From Misgurnus anguillicaudatus (taxonomy: Eukaryota; Chordata; Actinopteri; Cypriniformes; Cobitidae): a stretch of 64,000 bases of DNA. Where the stretch lies: NCBI RefSeq assembly GCF_027580225.2, contig NC_073354.2, forward strand, positions 21,411,001-21,475,000, written 5' to 3'. Positions 21,207 to 33,136 of the stretch are shown in pieces; positions within the stretch are counted from its first letter, which is position 1, and each line of letters begins with the position of its first letter. The notes below the pieces were generated by a model that was given only the letters and a program-made list of their open reading frames with translations, was not told the DNA's origin and ran no database searches. A program made the translations under genes and the position numbers.

Positions 21207-22046
21207 ACAAACTGAATTACCAATACAGCAAGCCAGAGATGCTCCACAGAGGAGTAGATGTGATGCTTGAAAGAACCCAGATTTAAGAGTTTGCAGGTAA
21301 AACGGAACCCGTATCGTTCCTCCTCATTAGCGTTACAGCAATCTCAAGGTCTTTAATGATCATCTGGATGTTCTCTTCTATAATTCAGGTTAACCATCTT
21401 CTGCAACTGTGCCACGTGGGACCAGAACATCCATCCTTGTTGTGCATGCTCTCTGTTGCCAGCGACTCTTCCAATTTTTCTTTTTTTATGGAAAGAGAGC
21501 AGGCCTATTTTTCAGCAAGTGAGGAGATAGAGATAAAGATGGAGGCGGGTGTTGTGTGTATGTGTTTGAGGGGAAAGGAGGGGGGTTTAAACAGAGAGGC
21601 AGTTTAATGACCCCGACATCCCGTATCCTCCATCTGCTTTCATAACCTATTAATTAGAGCACTGCTATCAGAGGGCCTGAGGCCAGCATGCCTGCCTCCC
21701 TCTCTCTCTCTTTCTTTCTCTCATACAGCCTCTCTCTGTCTTTCTTCATGCATCTCCTTCATGTTCTTAAAGATCTCCACACTTCTCCTTTATCTTTAGT
21801 TACAGCTATAATTGATGTGCTCGTACATCTTCGTAAACTAACACTGCAGCTTGAGTATATTTACACATTTAATAGTGCATGGGTTATCTTTTTAAACCCA
21901 CTTTTAAACCTGGACTATGAAACCATGAGATATAGCTCTGCTACCATAACAATTACAGTTATAGGAGGATAACAGTTAAGGATACACAATGTACATATTG
22001 CCAGTCAGACTGTTGTGTTTACCACATCGTTCATATTTTATATGCA
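21207..22046. other. Unique non-coding DNA with CT-rich tract
   Basis: CT-rich run at about 21695-21750. No coding or mobile features were recognised elsewhere. Confidence 0.4.
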
Positions 22047-22344
22047 TATGTGACCCTGGACCACAAAACAAGCCACAAGGGTCAATTTTTCTGACATTTA
22101 GATTTTTTTTACATCATCTGAAAGCTGTTTTACATCATAGATAAGCTTTCCATTTGTGTATGGTTTGTTGCAAATATTTGGTCGATATACAACTATTTGA
22201 AAATCTGGAATCTGAGGGTGCAAAAAATTTACCAAAAAGTTATATTTACAGTAGGAAATTTACTAAATATCTTAATGGAGAGTGATCTTTACTTAAAATT
22301 GTAATGATTTTTGGCATTAAAAAATTATCATTTTGACCCATATT

Positions 22345-22885
22345 GTAAAAAATCTTTGCTGCCTTAATTTTTTTTAGTCAACTCAAGTCATGTCAATTTA
22401 CTAATATTTTGTCTCAATTCTTATATTACTAGACCTTAGTGCAACCTTTGACACAATAGATCACACAATCTTACTCAATAGAGTAGAAAACTATATGGGC
22501 ATTAGTGGTAAGGCGTTGTTAAGATCGTATCTAACAAGTCGCTATCACTTTATGTAAATGAAGAATCATATCACTCCCCAGTTAAATATGGCATTCAGCA
22601 GGGATCAGTTCTAGGTCCTATCCTATTCTCTTATATTGTATGTTACCTCTAGGAGACATTAACAGGAAACATAACGTCAGTTTTCACTGCTATGCAGATG
22701 ATACCCAGCTTTACATCTCACATTTATCTTGACAAGAAATTAGTTGTTATAACTTAGTTGTAAATAATAGTTGAAAAAGTCAACTTCATTTTATAAGTTA
22801 TAACAACTCATTTCTAGTCAAGATAAATAATAGTAAGTTGACATGACTTGTAAATCTGAGTTGATTCACCAATTTTTTTTACAGT
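22345..22885. mobile_element. Nested TTGTAAAAAA...TTTTTTACAGTG element holding a LINE fragment
   Basis: Starts TTGTAAAAAATC and ends TTTTTTTTACAGTG. Inner arms pair: TCAAGTCATGTCAATTTACT (about 22384) with AGTAAGTTGACATGACTTG (about 22833). A hairpin lies at 22726-22827. It interrupts the outer element between CCCATA and CATACAATG. Similar ends occur at 41040-41948, 48476-48661 and near 42867. Confidence 0.6.
22421..22725 (+). pseudogene. LINE reverse-transcriptase fragment (L2-like)
   Basis: Broken translation shows [19 protein letters not shown] at 22426-22482, with frames changing before and after. Further on it shows the G-V-P-Q-G-S-V-L-G-P region in degraded form (about 22590-22620) and the catalytic box [11 protein letters not shown] at about 22690-22720. 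D-L-S-A-x-F-D-T-I-D-H and Y-A-D-D are hallmark reverse-transcriptase motifs of L2/CR1-type LINEs. Several stops and frameshifts make it dead. It is a 5'- and 3'-truncated piece lying inside a DNA element. Confidence 0.8.
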
Positions 22886-22908
22886 GCATACAATGTATTT
22901 GTTGACTA

Positions 22909-23970
22909 TAGACCTTTTGCGTGTTTGCAAACAGAGATGACGTTTTTTTGTGGGCGGAGCCCAACTGGTGGCAGAAAGTGAGAGCTCCGCAATAGCGGTG
23001 TGAAGTGTTTTAGCGTTAAACTGTGATTTTTATGGATGCAGTGTTTTGTAGAAGTCTGTTTCCCATATTTCTCTTAAGTGTAATGTTTTTTATAACGTTT
23101 TCACCAAGTTTATTTTTTAAATAAATTAAATGTTTAAATGGCTTGGCTACTGATATGTGTGCATGTAATGTATATGTATTGTTCTTTATTGGTTAATCAA
23201 TTATTTTTACAGTATGAATCGCTGAAGTACTTATAAGAGCAATATTATCATGTATTCTGTATAATATCATTTATTAAATATTTCATAATTTCCTGATTTC
23301 AGCTTATTCTTTTTATTTATAGCCAACGTGTTTGTTCTAAAACTATTATGTTTACATACAAAAATTTGTATAGGTCTGTTTATATATTATTAACACTTTA
23401 TCGTGTGTCTATGTGCTATGTTTATATATTTATTAGTAAACACAATAATTTAGAACAAACAGGAAGAAGACATACGCTAAGATAGAAGGTAAAAAGAAGT
23501 CATAGAAAACGAAAAAAATATGAAAACTTTAATAAATGGAAATATTATTGATATTATGAACTCATTCAAATCTTTAATCTTTCTAAATAAATTATAAACG
23601 TAACGTGATAAAAACGCTATAAGAGACACATAGAGGGAACAGACTTCGACAGAACACCGGATATCTTCTCTAATTATTTTCTATTCAAATTATTAAAATA
23701 TTTTCAAATGATTTCATCACTCCAGTCTGTCCAGTTGAGGGCTTATTGCAACCATAAACACCTACGTTTATCTTCAAATGGTGCCTTTGACGACGGTATA
23801 TAAAAATGAAGGTCATCTATTTTGGCATTCCTATTCTGACACTCAACAGCACAACAAAACATTTTCTAGTGAGTTATATTGTTTGTTTCACTCGTGTCTA
23901 ATTCATTTCCACTGTTTTTCTGCCACCACATTGCACGCGTGACGTAACAGTGACGTCGACTCGCAAAAGC
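22909..23970. mobile_element. Nested 1.06-kb foldback element
   Basis: Starts TAGACCTTTTGCG and ends CGCAAAAGC just before the outer element resumes at TACAAATATACC. Inner arms pair imperfectly: AGAAGTCTGTTTCCC (about 23052) with GGGAACAGACTTC (about 23636), and TTTGTTCTAAAACTATTATG (about 23330) with ATAATTTAGAACAAACAG (about 23444). No gene is visible. Confidence 0.6.
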
Positions 23971-24022
23971 TACAAATATACCAATGCTACTTGTGACTGG
24001 TTTTGTGGTCCAGGGTCACATA

Positions 24023-26338
24023 TACTGTAGGCCTATATGTTTATTGTGTTGTAAATTCTCCTGAGTATATAATTTTTTATCTTATATTTCTCTTATTTAT
24101 TTATTTTTTGTTTTATTTTTGTTCCTAATCTATATAATTTCTGGTAAAACATGGGAGAAGTCATATCTCAATACATGTCGTACTGTGTATTTTTGTGTGT
24201 GACCTATAAAACTTGAAAATGTTACATTTGGTTGTGTTATGTAAATTCATATTGCCAGGTTCTCTCTTACTGTTTTGTAATTACTAATCCAGGATGACGT
24301 AGCGGGAAATATGAGAACAAGATAACCTACGATTACACAAACCCGATGTTTAAAATAGCCGTGACATCTCATTTCTGTTTTGGTCTCACTCTTACTATCT
24401 TCCCTCCTTACTTTCTATTTTCTTTAAAGACTATAGCTTGCACATTAAGTACACCCATGAATATTTTAGCAAGTTGCAATGGTTGACCAGGTGGTCCCAT
24501 GAGAATACAGGGAAGAGTTAGAAGGTCATGTTTCCATATGGTCAGGTCTACAGAGACTGACCCAGAACGAGTCCCATCGGTAGAAACACTTGTCATTCAT
24601 GACTGAGACATTGATTTGGGCAAGATAATGACGGCCACTTGAGGAGAAATGGAGATGGAGGCTCCTCCTTAGAAGCCATGGGGAACAATGATCTCCTCTG
24701 GTGAGAATAGCTGTCAGTGGAGGAGAGGGAGTTTTCTTAGTCATGGCTAATCACAGCTCTTGTTCTCACCGCGGCTGGTGTGGAGCTCTTTGTTGATTCT
24801 GCAGATGATGTATGGAAACCATCAGCAGAAAAATGAGAAGTAGGGAGAAAAACATACAATAGCATTGTGTAAAACTGGAACACGATGCATAAAAGTCAAT
24901 AAGAGTCATTTTTTAAAAGTATTAATGATGATGATGACGATAAACAATATGCGTTTTTGTACTGCATAGTGTGTGAATGGTCGAGCGATAAGAGAGAGGC
25001 AGCAAACCAGCACGTCTTTATTAAGCTGGTATAGCAGAGGATGAGGCTGAATAAACACACTAAGCTGGGTGAGAGTGGCTGGCAGGTTAGGGGGAGGCTG
25101 TACAGGACAGGGTGTATACAGGGTTCATAAAGCCCACAACCTGGAGAGGGAGGGGCTTGGCAAGGCACACTTATGACCCTCAGGACATGGCATGGGAAGT
25201 AGCCCCGCTGTCATTCAAATAAAAACAACACACACATACATTTTGCTTTACGACTACCTGCTACTGCAAAAAGGGCTCTCCTGGTGCTTTTGTTGCTTGC
25301 ATCCTCACATACAGTACTATAGGTAAAATCTCGTCATTCATTCAAGATTTTCCTTCCTGTGACCTGCTGGGAGCTCTGATAACAAGCTATAGTATGCATA
25401 CATATACATGATCCTGCAGGTAGCACTGTTAAGTGATTTGTGTAGGACAGGTTTGGCATGTGTATAATGTACGGACTTCATATGGACTCGAGTTTATTGG
25501 ACCAACTCATCTTTCATTTAAGAGACGTTTTACGCTCCAGAAGGAAATCCAACATATTCTAAGCATAATATCTGCCACAGAAGACCTTCCGCTTCCCAAA
25601 ACTGAGCATTGTTCTCCATGCCTGTCACCATGGTGATAAATGTCCCTTTTGTGGTGCCAGGGAAACAGAAAGAGAGAGAGAGAAGCGACTGTGTGCGTGA
25701 GAGAGAGACATGCAGCAGTAACAGATGTATTGCTTTGCTTAGCCGCTAGGGCTTTATAATAGGAGCATCTATGAAACGTCATGAGAACGATCCACTAACT
25801 TAGTCATTACGACTGTAAGTCTATTCAGATATTTTCCTTCAAAAAGCCAAACATGTACGTCTGCCTAGTGCCTGTCTGGATGCTAAAACAAAACAAAAGC
25901 ACAAAGTTTAAATATACAAGGCCGAATTTATGAATGTATTGTAATAAGTTGACACAAAAGAGCAGCTGTAATATTCTGTAGAAGAGAAACAATGATGTCA
26001 ACCTAATGATACGTAATGATGTCAACAAAGTCATAACCACAAAAAAATGAACTGCTCAATAAGTATAATTCAGGGGTTGGACTTTTTTTCATTTTTACTT
26101 TAATTCAGTAAATCAACCTAACTACCTTTGGTTATGCAAATCAGACTCATTTTATGTCTTATTGGACTCACATCTGTGTGGATGCATATATAGTTTGTTT
26201 GCTTACTGGCTATTCACATTGAAGCTTTTTGTTTATTTTAGCCTTTGCTGTTATTATAAGTACACCATCTGAACACATCATCATCATTCTCCATTGGCGA
26301 CGACAAAAAGTAGCTTTGTATAGACAAAATATTTTGCA
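24023..26338. other. Mostly unique non-coding DNA
   Basis: No transposon ends or duplicates were recognised. 24420-24780 is a GC-balanced island that could be conserved. A GA-rich run lies at about 25668-25710. Frames on both strands are short and featureless. Confidence 0.4.
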
Positions 26339-26341
26339 ATA

Positions 26342-27030
26342 CAGTACTGTGCAAAAGTCTTAGGCCACCATGCTACAATTAGATTTGTTGTTTTTGCAAT
26401 TGTATAGTGATCATATATAATTATTTCTCAGTCTCTTTATAAGAATACAACCAGAAAATACAGGAAATGTGTATGTAGTATTAAAAACAGTATATAAGTA
26501 TAATATGAAGTTTCAAGTATTTAGGGTAAACCCCCATTCCACTTGAGCAATAGCAGGCAACTGCAGGATCTCTTAAGGCCGGGATACATTGCACGATTAT
26601 TGGCTATCCCAGACGAAAGATTGCCATCGTGAAACTATCGTCGCGATTTCTGTGATCGTGGCTCTCCATCGGTGGTCCTATGTCGTACAGTGAGAGAGAT
26701 TCAAAGACGGCCGTTTTCCCGGTCTTGCGTCCAAAGATAGCCTACGATAGTTTTCTGACAGTGTCAGAAATTTGGCATGATCACCGCACATTCCGTGTCA
26801 TCATCGTTGTTTAAACGATACATGTCGCACAGTGTGATAAGCTAATGATCTTTTAAGAGGATAAAAACCGTGCAGTGTATCCCGGGCTTTAAACCTAAAT
26901 GAAATTAAATCCTAATTTCTAATTCTAATTGAATGACTTCAGGACTTCAGTCTCCTCAAAAAAGCTCAAGATGTGTTTCGTGCCAAGAGAGGTCACACTA
27001 AATACTGACTGATGCCTGAAAAAGACATTT
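26342..27030. mobile_element. Tc1/mariner-like element, second copy, split by an insertion
   Basis: Left end CAGTACTGTGCAAAAG with TA before it (26340-26341). The body matches 20520-21000 (for example TGAGCAATAGCAGGCAACT and AAGATGTGTTTCGTGCC). A 313-bp element interrupts it at 26576-26888. The right terminal repeat is missing; similarity fades near 27030. Confidence 0.75.
26576..26888. mobile_element. Harbinger-like MITE inserted in a Tc1-like element
   Basis: 313 bp, left end AGGCCGGGATACATTGCACG and right end CGTGCAGTGTATCCCGGGCT, inverted. TTA duplications at 26573-26575 and 26889-26891 are confirmed by the uninterrupted copy at 20520, which reads CTCTTAAACC where this copy has the insertion. 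TTA fits PIF/Harbinger. Internal GATCGT/ACGATA words are dense, and there is no gene. Confidence 0.8.
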
Positions 27031-27867
27031 AGTTAAAATTTTGTATTTAAAATATTTTATTTCTTTGTCTTTATAGCTCACATTAACGCATACAAATTGT
27101 ATCATCGTAGATGTTTTGCCAGTGCTATTAATATTTATATTTATACATGGATTTTAGCCTGTCAAGGGAGAAATATGGAACCGGAACTGCAGTGCAGTAA
27201 AACAGCAATGGATGACCAGAATTGCAATAATACAAATGCAACAAATGAACCCTGAATTTGATCTTCCTGCAAAGACAGTACAACTTATTTTGTGAATTGA
27301 GCCATCCTGAAACCTTTAAATGCTTTCATATGATATTTTCCTCAGTGGTTCTGCTCATAATCCTCACTGCACCAATACATGTTGGTTTACAGTGTAATGC
27401 ACAAGCACGTACGTTTTCCTCCTCTTGGAGGACGTGTCGGTGTGAGCGCCAAACAAAGCAATAAATACCTCTGAGTGCTGTTTTGATCTGTGAGAAAAGG
27501 AAGGCTTTGATCACTTTCCTGGAAAACAAGGCACACCTATGACCAGAGTATGTTTTTCTCAGTGGACAGATACTAATGAAAGCATCATGGGGTTGGTTTG
27601 GATAAAAATGGGTTAAGTTTAGATTTAGCGGGTAGGTTCTATAACCACCTGCTATAAAAAACACTTTCCTTTTTGACATGTGATAAAGTTGTCAGCTTAG
27701 ATTATTATGGGGAAGTGATGCAGTGACAAGAAGACAAATGATGGCGATAGAGGTCACTGGTTAAACAAGAGTTAAAAAATGTGCACTAAAATAAAATACA
27801 CTTTTTTTAAATACACTTAGTAAATGTTACAGTGCTATTTTAAGACACCATTTATTTAAATAAAAAT
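27031..27867. other. Unique non-coding DNA
   Basis: No mobile or coding features were recognised. 27180-27480 has more even base composition. Confidence 0.35.
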
Positions 27868-28690
27868 CGATTTAAAGAGCAATATGGTTCGATTCTCAAT
27901 TTACATTTCCTTTGGTGTGTAAGTGTGTATTAGTACAATTTAACGATATGCAAAAGGTACAAACCCCAAAGTAAACGATGACGCGAGTTATCGTTGATCC
28001 AACATAAATCTCTTTTTTTGAACTACAACAAACACATGGATTGTAGGCAACAGTTTACTTCCTGGGATTGGTGATGTAGACAAGACCGACATTATCATAA
28101 TTCCTCCCGCTTGGACTCACAGCCTGTAAGTTAACTCCTGATAGCATTGCATTGTGAGCGAATCTTTCAAACAAGCTAAGGGGCGTCACATTTCTGGCTG
28201 ACATCAGAGGTATTCAGGCCAATCACAACATACAGATTAGCTGGCCAATCAGGGACACCAAGCTTTTCAGATCAAGTTTTTTTTACAAAATCAATGCGTT
28301 TGATATCTGGGGCTACAAAAATGTACAGTACGGTATGTAGAAAATGATGTGTTTTTAACCATAAACCACGCAAACACATTGTATTACACCAAATACACAA
28401 AATAACGTTGTTTTTAGCAATGAATATTTGATAACTTTCAGTTTAGATGCTTACCGTGTTTTCCAGATATTTGTACAAAAACAAGCAAAAATAATAAGCC
28501 TGAACACAAAGTAAGTACCAGTGCTACCTCGTCTTTCAGAAATAAATCAGAGAAATCGCTAACAGTAACCTACACCTAATCATCACTTTATAGATATCCC
28601 AAAGTGTCACATTATTGCTAAAACACTACATCTAAGGAGGATTTTTAACAATGCGAACACTGCACTTGGCCCTCATTTAATACTAAACTA
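27868..28690 (-). repeat. Interspersed repeat, inverted copy of 1955-2215 plus more
   Basis: The stretch from ATTTAAAGAGCAATATGG through ACGATGACGCGAGTTATCG to CATCATTTTCTAC forms a repeat whose 28115-28385 part is the reverse complement of 1955-2215. The outer boundary beyond about 28400 is uncertain. Non-coding. Confidence 0.6.
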
Positions 28691-29251
28691 TACAGTAAAC
28701 TGTCCAAACTTAATTATATACGCAGATTCATTTTGAAAAACTAATTAGCCATTCAGAGAACTTCAAATTTTATTTTTTCATGCCATCAACTCATTGTGTA
28801 CAAGTGTATGCATGCTTCTATTGGCTACTTTCAACAGTGTCAGATATCCAGTATGGAAACACATTAGTTGAAATAAGCCTGTCCCTCGCACTGACCACAA
28901 ATTTGTTAGAGATGGTTGTGTAACAACCTGGTTTCAGTCCATATCTGGTTTCACACACAGAGGGGTTAGTACACAAGAAGAGGACATGAGAGGTTGTCAA
29001 TCAGGATGCTTCTACTGTAATTGTGTAGAAAGATATTAAGAAACCTTGTGTTAAAGAGCCAATGTTGCTTAATTCGTATCTAGACATGAGTAGGAGATTA
29101 CTGGACATTTTGGTATAATCATAAGAGTAAATTCATAAATTCCACTTATATAAATGCAAACCAATTTGGTTTGGTTGATTTTAACGTGTGGTTGGTTAAA
29201 ATATGCTGTAAATTAACCTAAAGGTCCATAATTTCCAAGCATTTTGGGTTA
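28691..29251. other. Non-coding, unique or diverged
   Basis: No repeat ends were recognised. 28830-29030 is the most complex part. Confidence 0.35.
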
Positions 29252-29259
29252 CTTTAAAC

Positions 29260-29605
29260 CAGGGGCGTAGCCACGAGGGGGCCTGGGTGGGCCTTGGCCA
29301 CCTCATTTACATGTCCGACCCCCTCAGATTTCCAATTGCTTAAAATAAAATAAGAAAATGTTGATTTCTTAGTCTGATTGATAGATTGACCAATCAAAAT
29401 GCTGTGCTGTAAAAGGCAGTTATTTTTAAACTTGATTGGATTAGCTCATGTCACGCGTTGTTGTGCGTAACTTACGCTTTCATCTTCGCATGAGAGTTCA
29501 TTAATATTCGGTGACAATGTGCCATCTACATCATATATATGTACATAGTTGCCCCCTAATTATAGGATAGGACCCCCGAAAAATAAAATTCTGGCTACGC
29601 CCCAG
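29260..29605. mobile_element. hAT non-autonomous element with perfect 8-bp target duplication
   Basis: 346 bp, left end CAGGGGCGTAGCCA and right end TGGCTACGCCCCAG. The 8-bp CTTTAAAC occurs at 29252-29259 and 29606-29613, an exact duplication diagnostic of hAT transposons. The insertion split a TTGGGTTAC...AACCCAATGG stretch, which itself looks like a repeat. No transposase is encoded. Confidence 0.85.
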
Positions 29606-29613
29606 CTTTAAAC

Positions 29614-30134
29614 CCAATGGTTGGGTTTGTCCATATAAGATGATCAGATGCAAGACGTGTTTTCTTGTAAATTGAAAGTTATTGAAATGCCTTATTTTAA
29701 CAAATTTGTCTAATTTAACAAATTTGTCTTATTTAACAAATTTGACTGACATTCTCTAAATAGCTAAACCTGTAGTAAAATCTCAAAAGATGCCCCAGAA
29801 ACATTGCAAATAATGAAAGTCGGAGTGTACAAATGAATAAACTGAACCAAACATTAGGAGACGCTTTGATCCATGTGATTGCCACATTCGGGTTGCATAC
29901 AGCTCCAAGTACTTAAAAGAGACCCAAGTTTGAATGTGATCCACGGTGGATTGTGTCAACAAAGCGCTATTTCTGAATGACATGAGGTCGGGATTAAGCA
30001 GATTTGACGTGAGGGCATTTGATGAACATTTAATACGTGCCGAGAGCATTCGGTTAATATCATTATCTCATTTTTGATGGAGGTGGCGTTTAGCTTTTGC
30101 ATCTGAGCTTCTTCTATTTTACTTAGAGGAATAT
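29614..30134. other. Non-coding; 29957-30105 resembles 57226-57360
   Basis: The part from TGTCAACAAAGCGCTATTTC onward shares an ordered set of short matches with 57226-57360 (CAACAAAGC, TATTTCTGAATG, GGATTAAG, TAATA.GTGC.GAG). No transposon ends surround it. Confidence 0.4.
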
Positions 30135-30300
30135 TCCATTTTCTTAAAAGAAAAATCCAGATAATTTACTCACCACCATGTCATCCAAAATGTTGATGTC
30201 TTTCTTTGTTCAGTCGAGAAGAAATTATGTTTTTTGAGGAAAACATTGCAGGATTTTTCTCATTTTAATGGACTTTAATAGACACCAACATTTAATACTT
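30135..30300 (+). repeat. Truncated copy of the TTAA element at 56010-56641
   Basis: The run TTCTTAAAAGAAAAATCCAG to TTTTAATGGACTTTAATAG matches 56030-56175 almost base for base. The right two-thirds is missing, replaced by a SINE-like segment. Confidence 0.75.
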
Positions 30301-30319
30301 AACTCAAGGCAACATTATA

Positions 30320-30475
30320 TTCTTTTTCCAAGCAGATGCTTTTATCCAAAGCGACTTATACTTGACGCTACATTATTTTTATCGGCATGTATCTTTCCGG
30401 GAATCGAACTCATGATCTTCATGCTGCTAACCCAATGCTCTACCCAAAGCTACAGGAACAAAGCCATTTGCTTGA
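30320..30475 (-). mobile_element. tRNA-derived SINE
   Basis: Read on the minus strand it has a tRNA-like head (CTGTAGCTTTGGGTAGAGCA, an A-box region), then AGTTCGATTCCCGG as a B-box. It ends in CGCTTTGGATAAAAGCATC, the tail shared by many teleost SINEs and their partner LINE. The cloverleaf is degenerate, so this is a SINE copy, not a tRNA gene. A relic of the same tail is at 35462-35522. Confidence 0.75.
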
Positions 30476-30534
30476 TAACAAATGTCATGAAGACCTTCTT
30501 TTGGACACCATCTACATGCTGTAGATGTTGAAAC

Positions 30535-31189
30535 ACACTTCCCCGCGCCATGCGTCTTCTCACAGCCTAATGAGTTGACCTGCCGATACTGGCCTCAGGC
30601 TAACCCCATTACCATCCGAGCACCAAAGACATGGCACACTCCGCCTGCAAAAAACCTCAACTGAATGACATTAGCAGTCGTAACGTTACTAACAAACGAA
30701 AGCTTTTCAAATGAGGCGAGACAGGGTAGGAAAAGAGCGCAGCCACAACCCGGGCCTAACGATCCCACCTGAGGCCGTCTCACATGCTTGCCATGCCCAA
30801 CACCAGATAGGCAGAAGAGGTGCCAGGCCAAGTTAATGGAATATTGAGTGTTTAATAATGAAGAGAAACCTCGGGAGAGTTTGGGGCATGGGACTCACCC
30901 CTCTGCTCAATTAGATGTGCTAATGAGCGGCACAAAAGAAAGCGTGGAAAACGCTGATGTCTTGAACATCGAGCAGTGATGTGCATCTTTACAGAACATC
31001 TTGACATCTCTTGGGTCGAGATAATGCGTGCTGTGGTATGATCGCTGAAATATGATGTTCAGTTGAGTTGTTTTCGTCTAATGACATTTATATATAATTG
31101 GTCTAAAAGTGCAGTTAAATAATAATGTACAGTACATTTCCTTATGTGGTAAATTTAAAAAGCATGCAGATTGTCGAAACTGGGTCATA
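30535..31189. other. Unique non-coding DNA, possible conserved element
   Basis: 30840-31030 holds CTCAATTAGATGTGCTAATG and similar AT-core words in complex sequence. Enhancer identity is speculation. No gene was recognised. Confidence 0.35.
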
Positions 31190-31582
31190 ACCATAGACTG
31201 TAAAAAATATGGACGTAGTGTCTGTGACGTCACTCATAGATTTGTGAAGAGCTTTTTTGAAGCCAATAGTAGCCATTGCCTGCCGTCGCCATCTTGCCCG
31301 CACATCCCAGTGAATTACTCGCAGATAACCGAAAAAGGGGAAGGATGTGGGTGAAGCTGAAGTGGCTGGTTGCTGAAACCACGCCTGCCTAGCTCGATGG
31401 TGACAGCAATGGCAGTTCACCCGTCACTCAAGTGGCCACGCCCTTAATTATGCAGAACTTTAAGGCTTAATATAATTTAAACGGATGAGTTACAAAAAAA
31501 ATCACTCCCTTACAGTTGTCATGAAGGGCAAACTTAGCTATATAGACTAAAAACACTTTTTGTACCAGGCTGTAAACATATA
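31190..31582. repeat. Fish interspersed repeat (CATAGACTGTAAAAAATATG type)
   Basis: Begins CCATAGACTGTAAAAAATAT followed by GGACGTAGTGTCTGTGACG and ends near CCAGGCTGTAAACAT, a pattern I recall as a common teleost repeat. There is only one copy in this window. Ends and class are not resolved. Confidence 0.5.
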
Positions 31583-32459
31583 TAATATATACATGTTTGT
31601 AATGCTGTACTTTTCCATGTTAGCTGGAATTGGTAACTACCACATCCAAGGATTAAAAGACTTTAGTTATGGTTGCATTTCAGTTTGGTACGCAGAAGAT
31701 ATTACTGATATCCATGCAGCTAAAGCAATTATGAAATTGTACATATACAAAGCTGCTCGAAGTATATCTGCAGCACTTTACCTGTTTGCTCTTGGAAAGC
31801 TTATCATTGTAATTTAGAGCTCACAAATATGACACAATATATGAAAATATATGAAGCTTTTAAAATTTATTGCTGAAGGTAAACATACAAGCCAGTTTCT
31901 CATACAGTAATGTATTCCAGTAACTGCAAAGTACCGACAGCATTTGGAGTGAATGGTTTTTATGATGGAAAATAAAACAGATGTGTCATTATCTCTGCTT
32001 GACTGGCTTATATTTAACATGCAATTGGGTTCACACCTTTATGGTTTTTATGTTACTTTATAGATATTCGCTTGGCAGCAGCACCATTTTGGCAGTTCAG
32101 GAAACAGATTGAACTCAATCTCACTGTGTTTTATCTGAAGTCTTCAAATACACATTGAAGTTAGCAATTGTATACACAGTATGGTCTTGGATGCATGGGT
32201 CTGTGGCATTCAGATTAAACTTATCGAGTGACTGGCGACTATTTTGCTGATTCAAACCATTGTGTTTGAGCTCCTACCCAGATGCAAGAGTTTTACTCCA
32301 GTAGTTAATATGGGCTATCCACAAGCCATCCACCCACTGTTATCCCTTCTCCAAAACCAGATGTGTCTGAAAATGTCCTAAGACCAGAAAATAATAATTC
32401 TTATCTCCAGACTTCCAAACTTTTCTTGACCCTCCTAAGCTTTCATTTTACTCAATATA
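31583..32459. other. Unique non-coding DNA
   Basis: An 85-codon frame at 31560-31817 has no recognisable domain and overlaps AT-rich DNA. Nothing else was supported. Confidence 0.35.
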
Positions 32460-32705
32460 TTAAAGGCGGAGTGCACGATATCTTAAAAACGATTTGGAAA
32501 AGAGAGTCGGGCCGACTACCAAAACACACTTGTAGCCAATCAGCAGTTAGGTGTGTGTCTACAAAAGACATCGTTGTCTGGGTTGCGTATGTGTGGGGCG
32601 GGTCTATCAACAAAAGGTCCAGATTCTATTGGGTTAGGGTCGTGTTTGTTTAGGTGATTTCAAATGTCAACATTGGCTTGCAGAGATCATGCACCCTGCC
32701 TTTAA
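32460..32705. mobile_element. TTAA-flanked MITE (TTAAAGGCGGAGTGCACG)
   Basis: 246 bp including TTAA at both ends. Left TTAAAGGCGGAGTGCACGAT pairs with right ATCATGCACCCTGCCTTTAA. TTAA targets indicate a piggyBac- or Kolobok-type element. Non-coding; I recognise it as a common cyprinid family. Confidence 0.8.
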
Positions 32706-32819
32706 GTTGAATGTGACAAAATTACTGCATTTTGTTCATTTCCTCTTGCAAAGATTAGCTGGTGAAATAACTCATTTTGCAATCAGTTTAATATTCTGTG
32801 CATTTATTTGCTTAAACTA

Positions 32820-32895
32820 TTTTTCGAACCCTTCACCCAAAATTTTTGCTATTATTTAGTAACCCTTATGTCATCCCAAACCCATATGCATGTGG
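32820..32895. repeat. Fragment of a common fish TTCACCCAAAA repeat
   Basis: CCCTTCACCCAAAATTTTTG and TTATGTCATCCCAAACCCAT resemble the abundant teleost GGGATAGTTCACCCAAAA element. A similar fragment lies at 44254-44330. Confidence 0.5.
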
Positions 32896-33136
32896 GTTCC
32901 CAGACAGTAGACAAGTCCGGCCCAGATCTGCACTGGGTCTGCACTGGAACTTCTGACTTTGGCATGGATCCACTGCGGATCCATGCAATGAGAGCATTTA
33001 CATCTGTCAATTTTTGGACAAAAAGCACCATTAAATAAGTTTTCAAATCTTCTTACCCCATACATTTTCTGTGTGACTTTATTTTTATTCTTGCATGAAA
33101 TGTAAATTTGGCATTTAAGCAAAATATTAACTGCAT

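Larger units (their letters stand above)
22049..24020. mobile_element. TA-flanked element with TGTGACCCTGGACCAC ends, two insertions inside
   Basis: The left end TGTGACCCTGGACCACAAAA and right end TTTTGTGGTCCAGGGTCACA are perfect inverted repeats with TA on each side (22047-22048 and 24021-24022). I recognise this as one of the most abundant cyprinid non-autonomous elements, with a normal body of a few hundred bp. This copy is about 1.97 kb because of nested insertions at 22345-22885 and 22909-23970. Confidence 0.8.

Noticed and set aside
30320..30475. Functional tRNA gene on the minus strand
   Set aside because: The A- and B-box-like motifs are degraded, the cloverleaf is broken, and a SINE tail follows.
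31142..31420. 92-codon minus-strand frame
   Set aside because: It lies in a fish interspersed repeat and has no domain signal.
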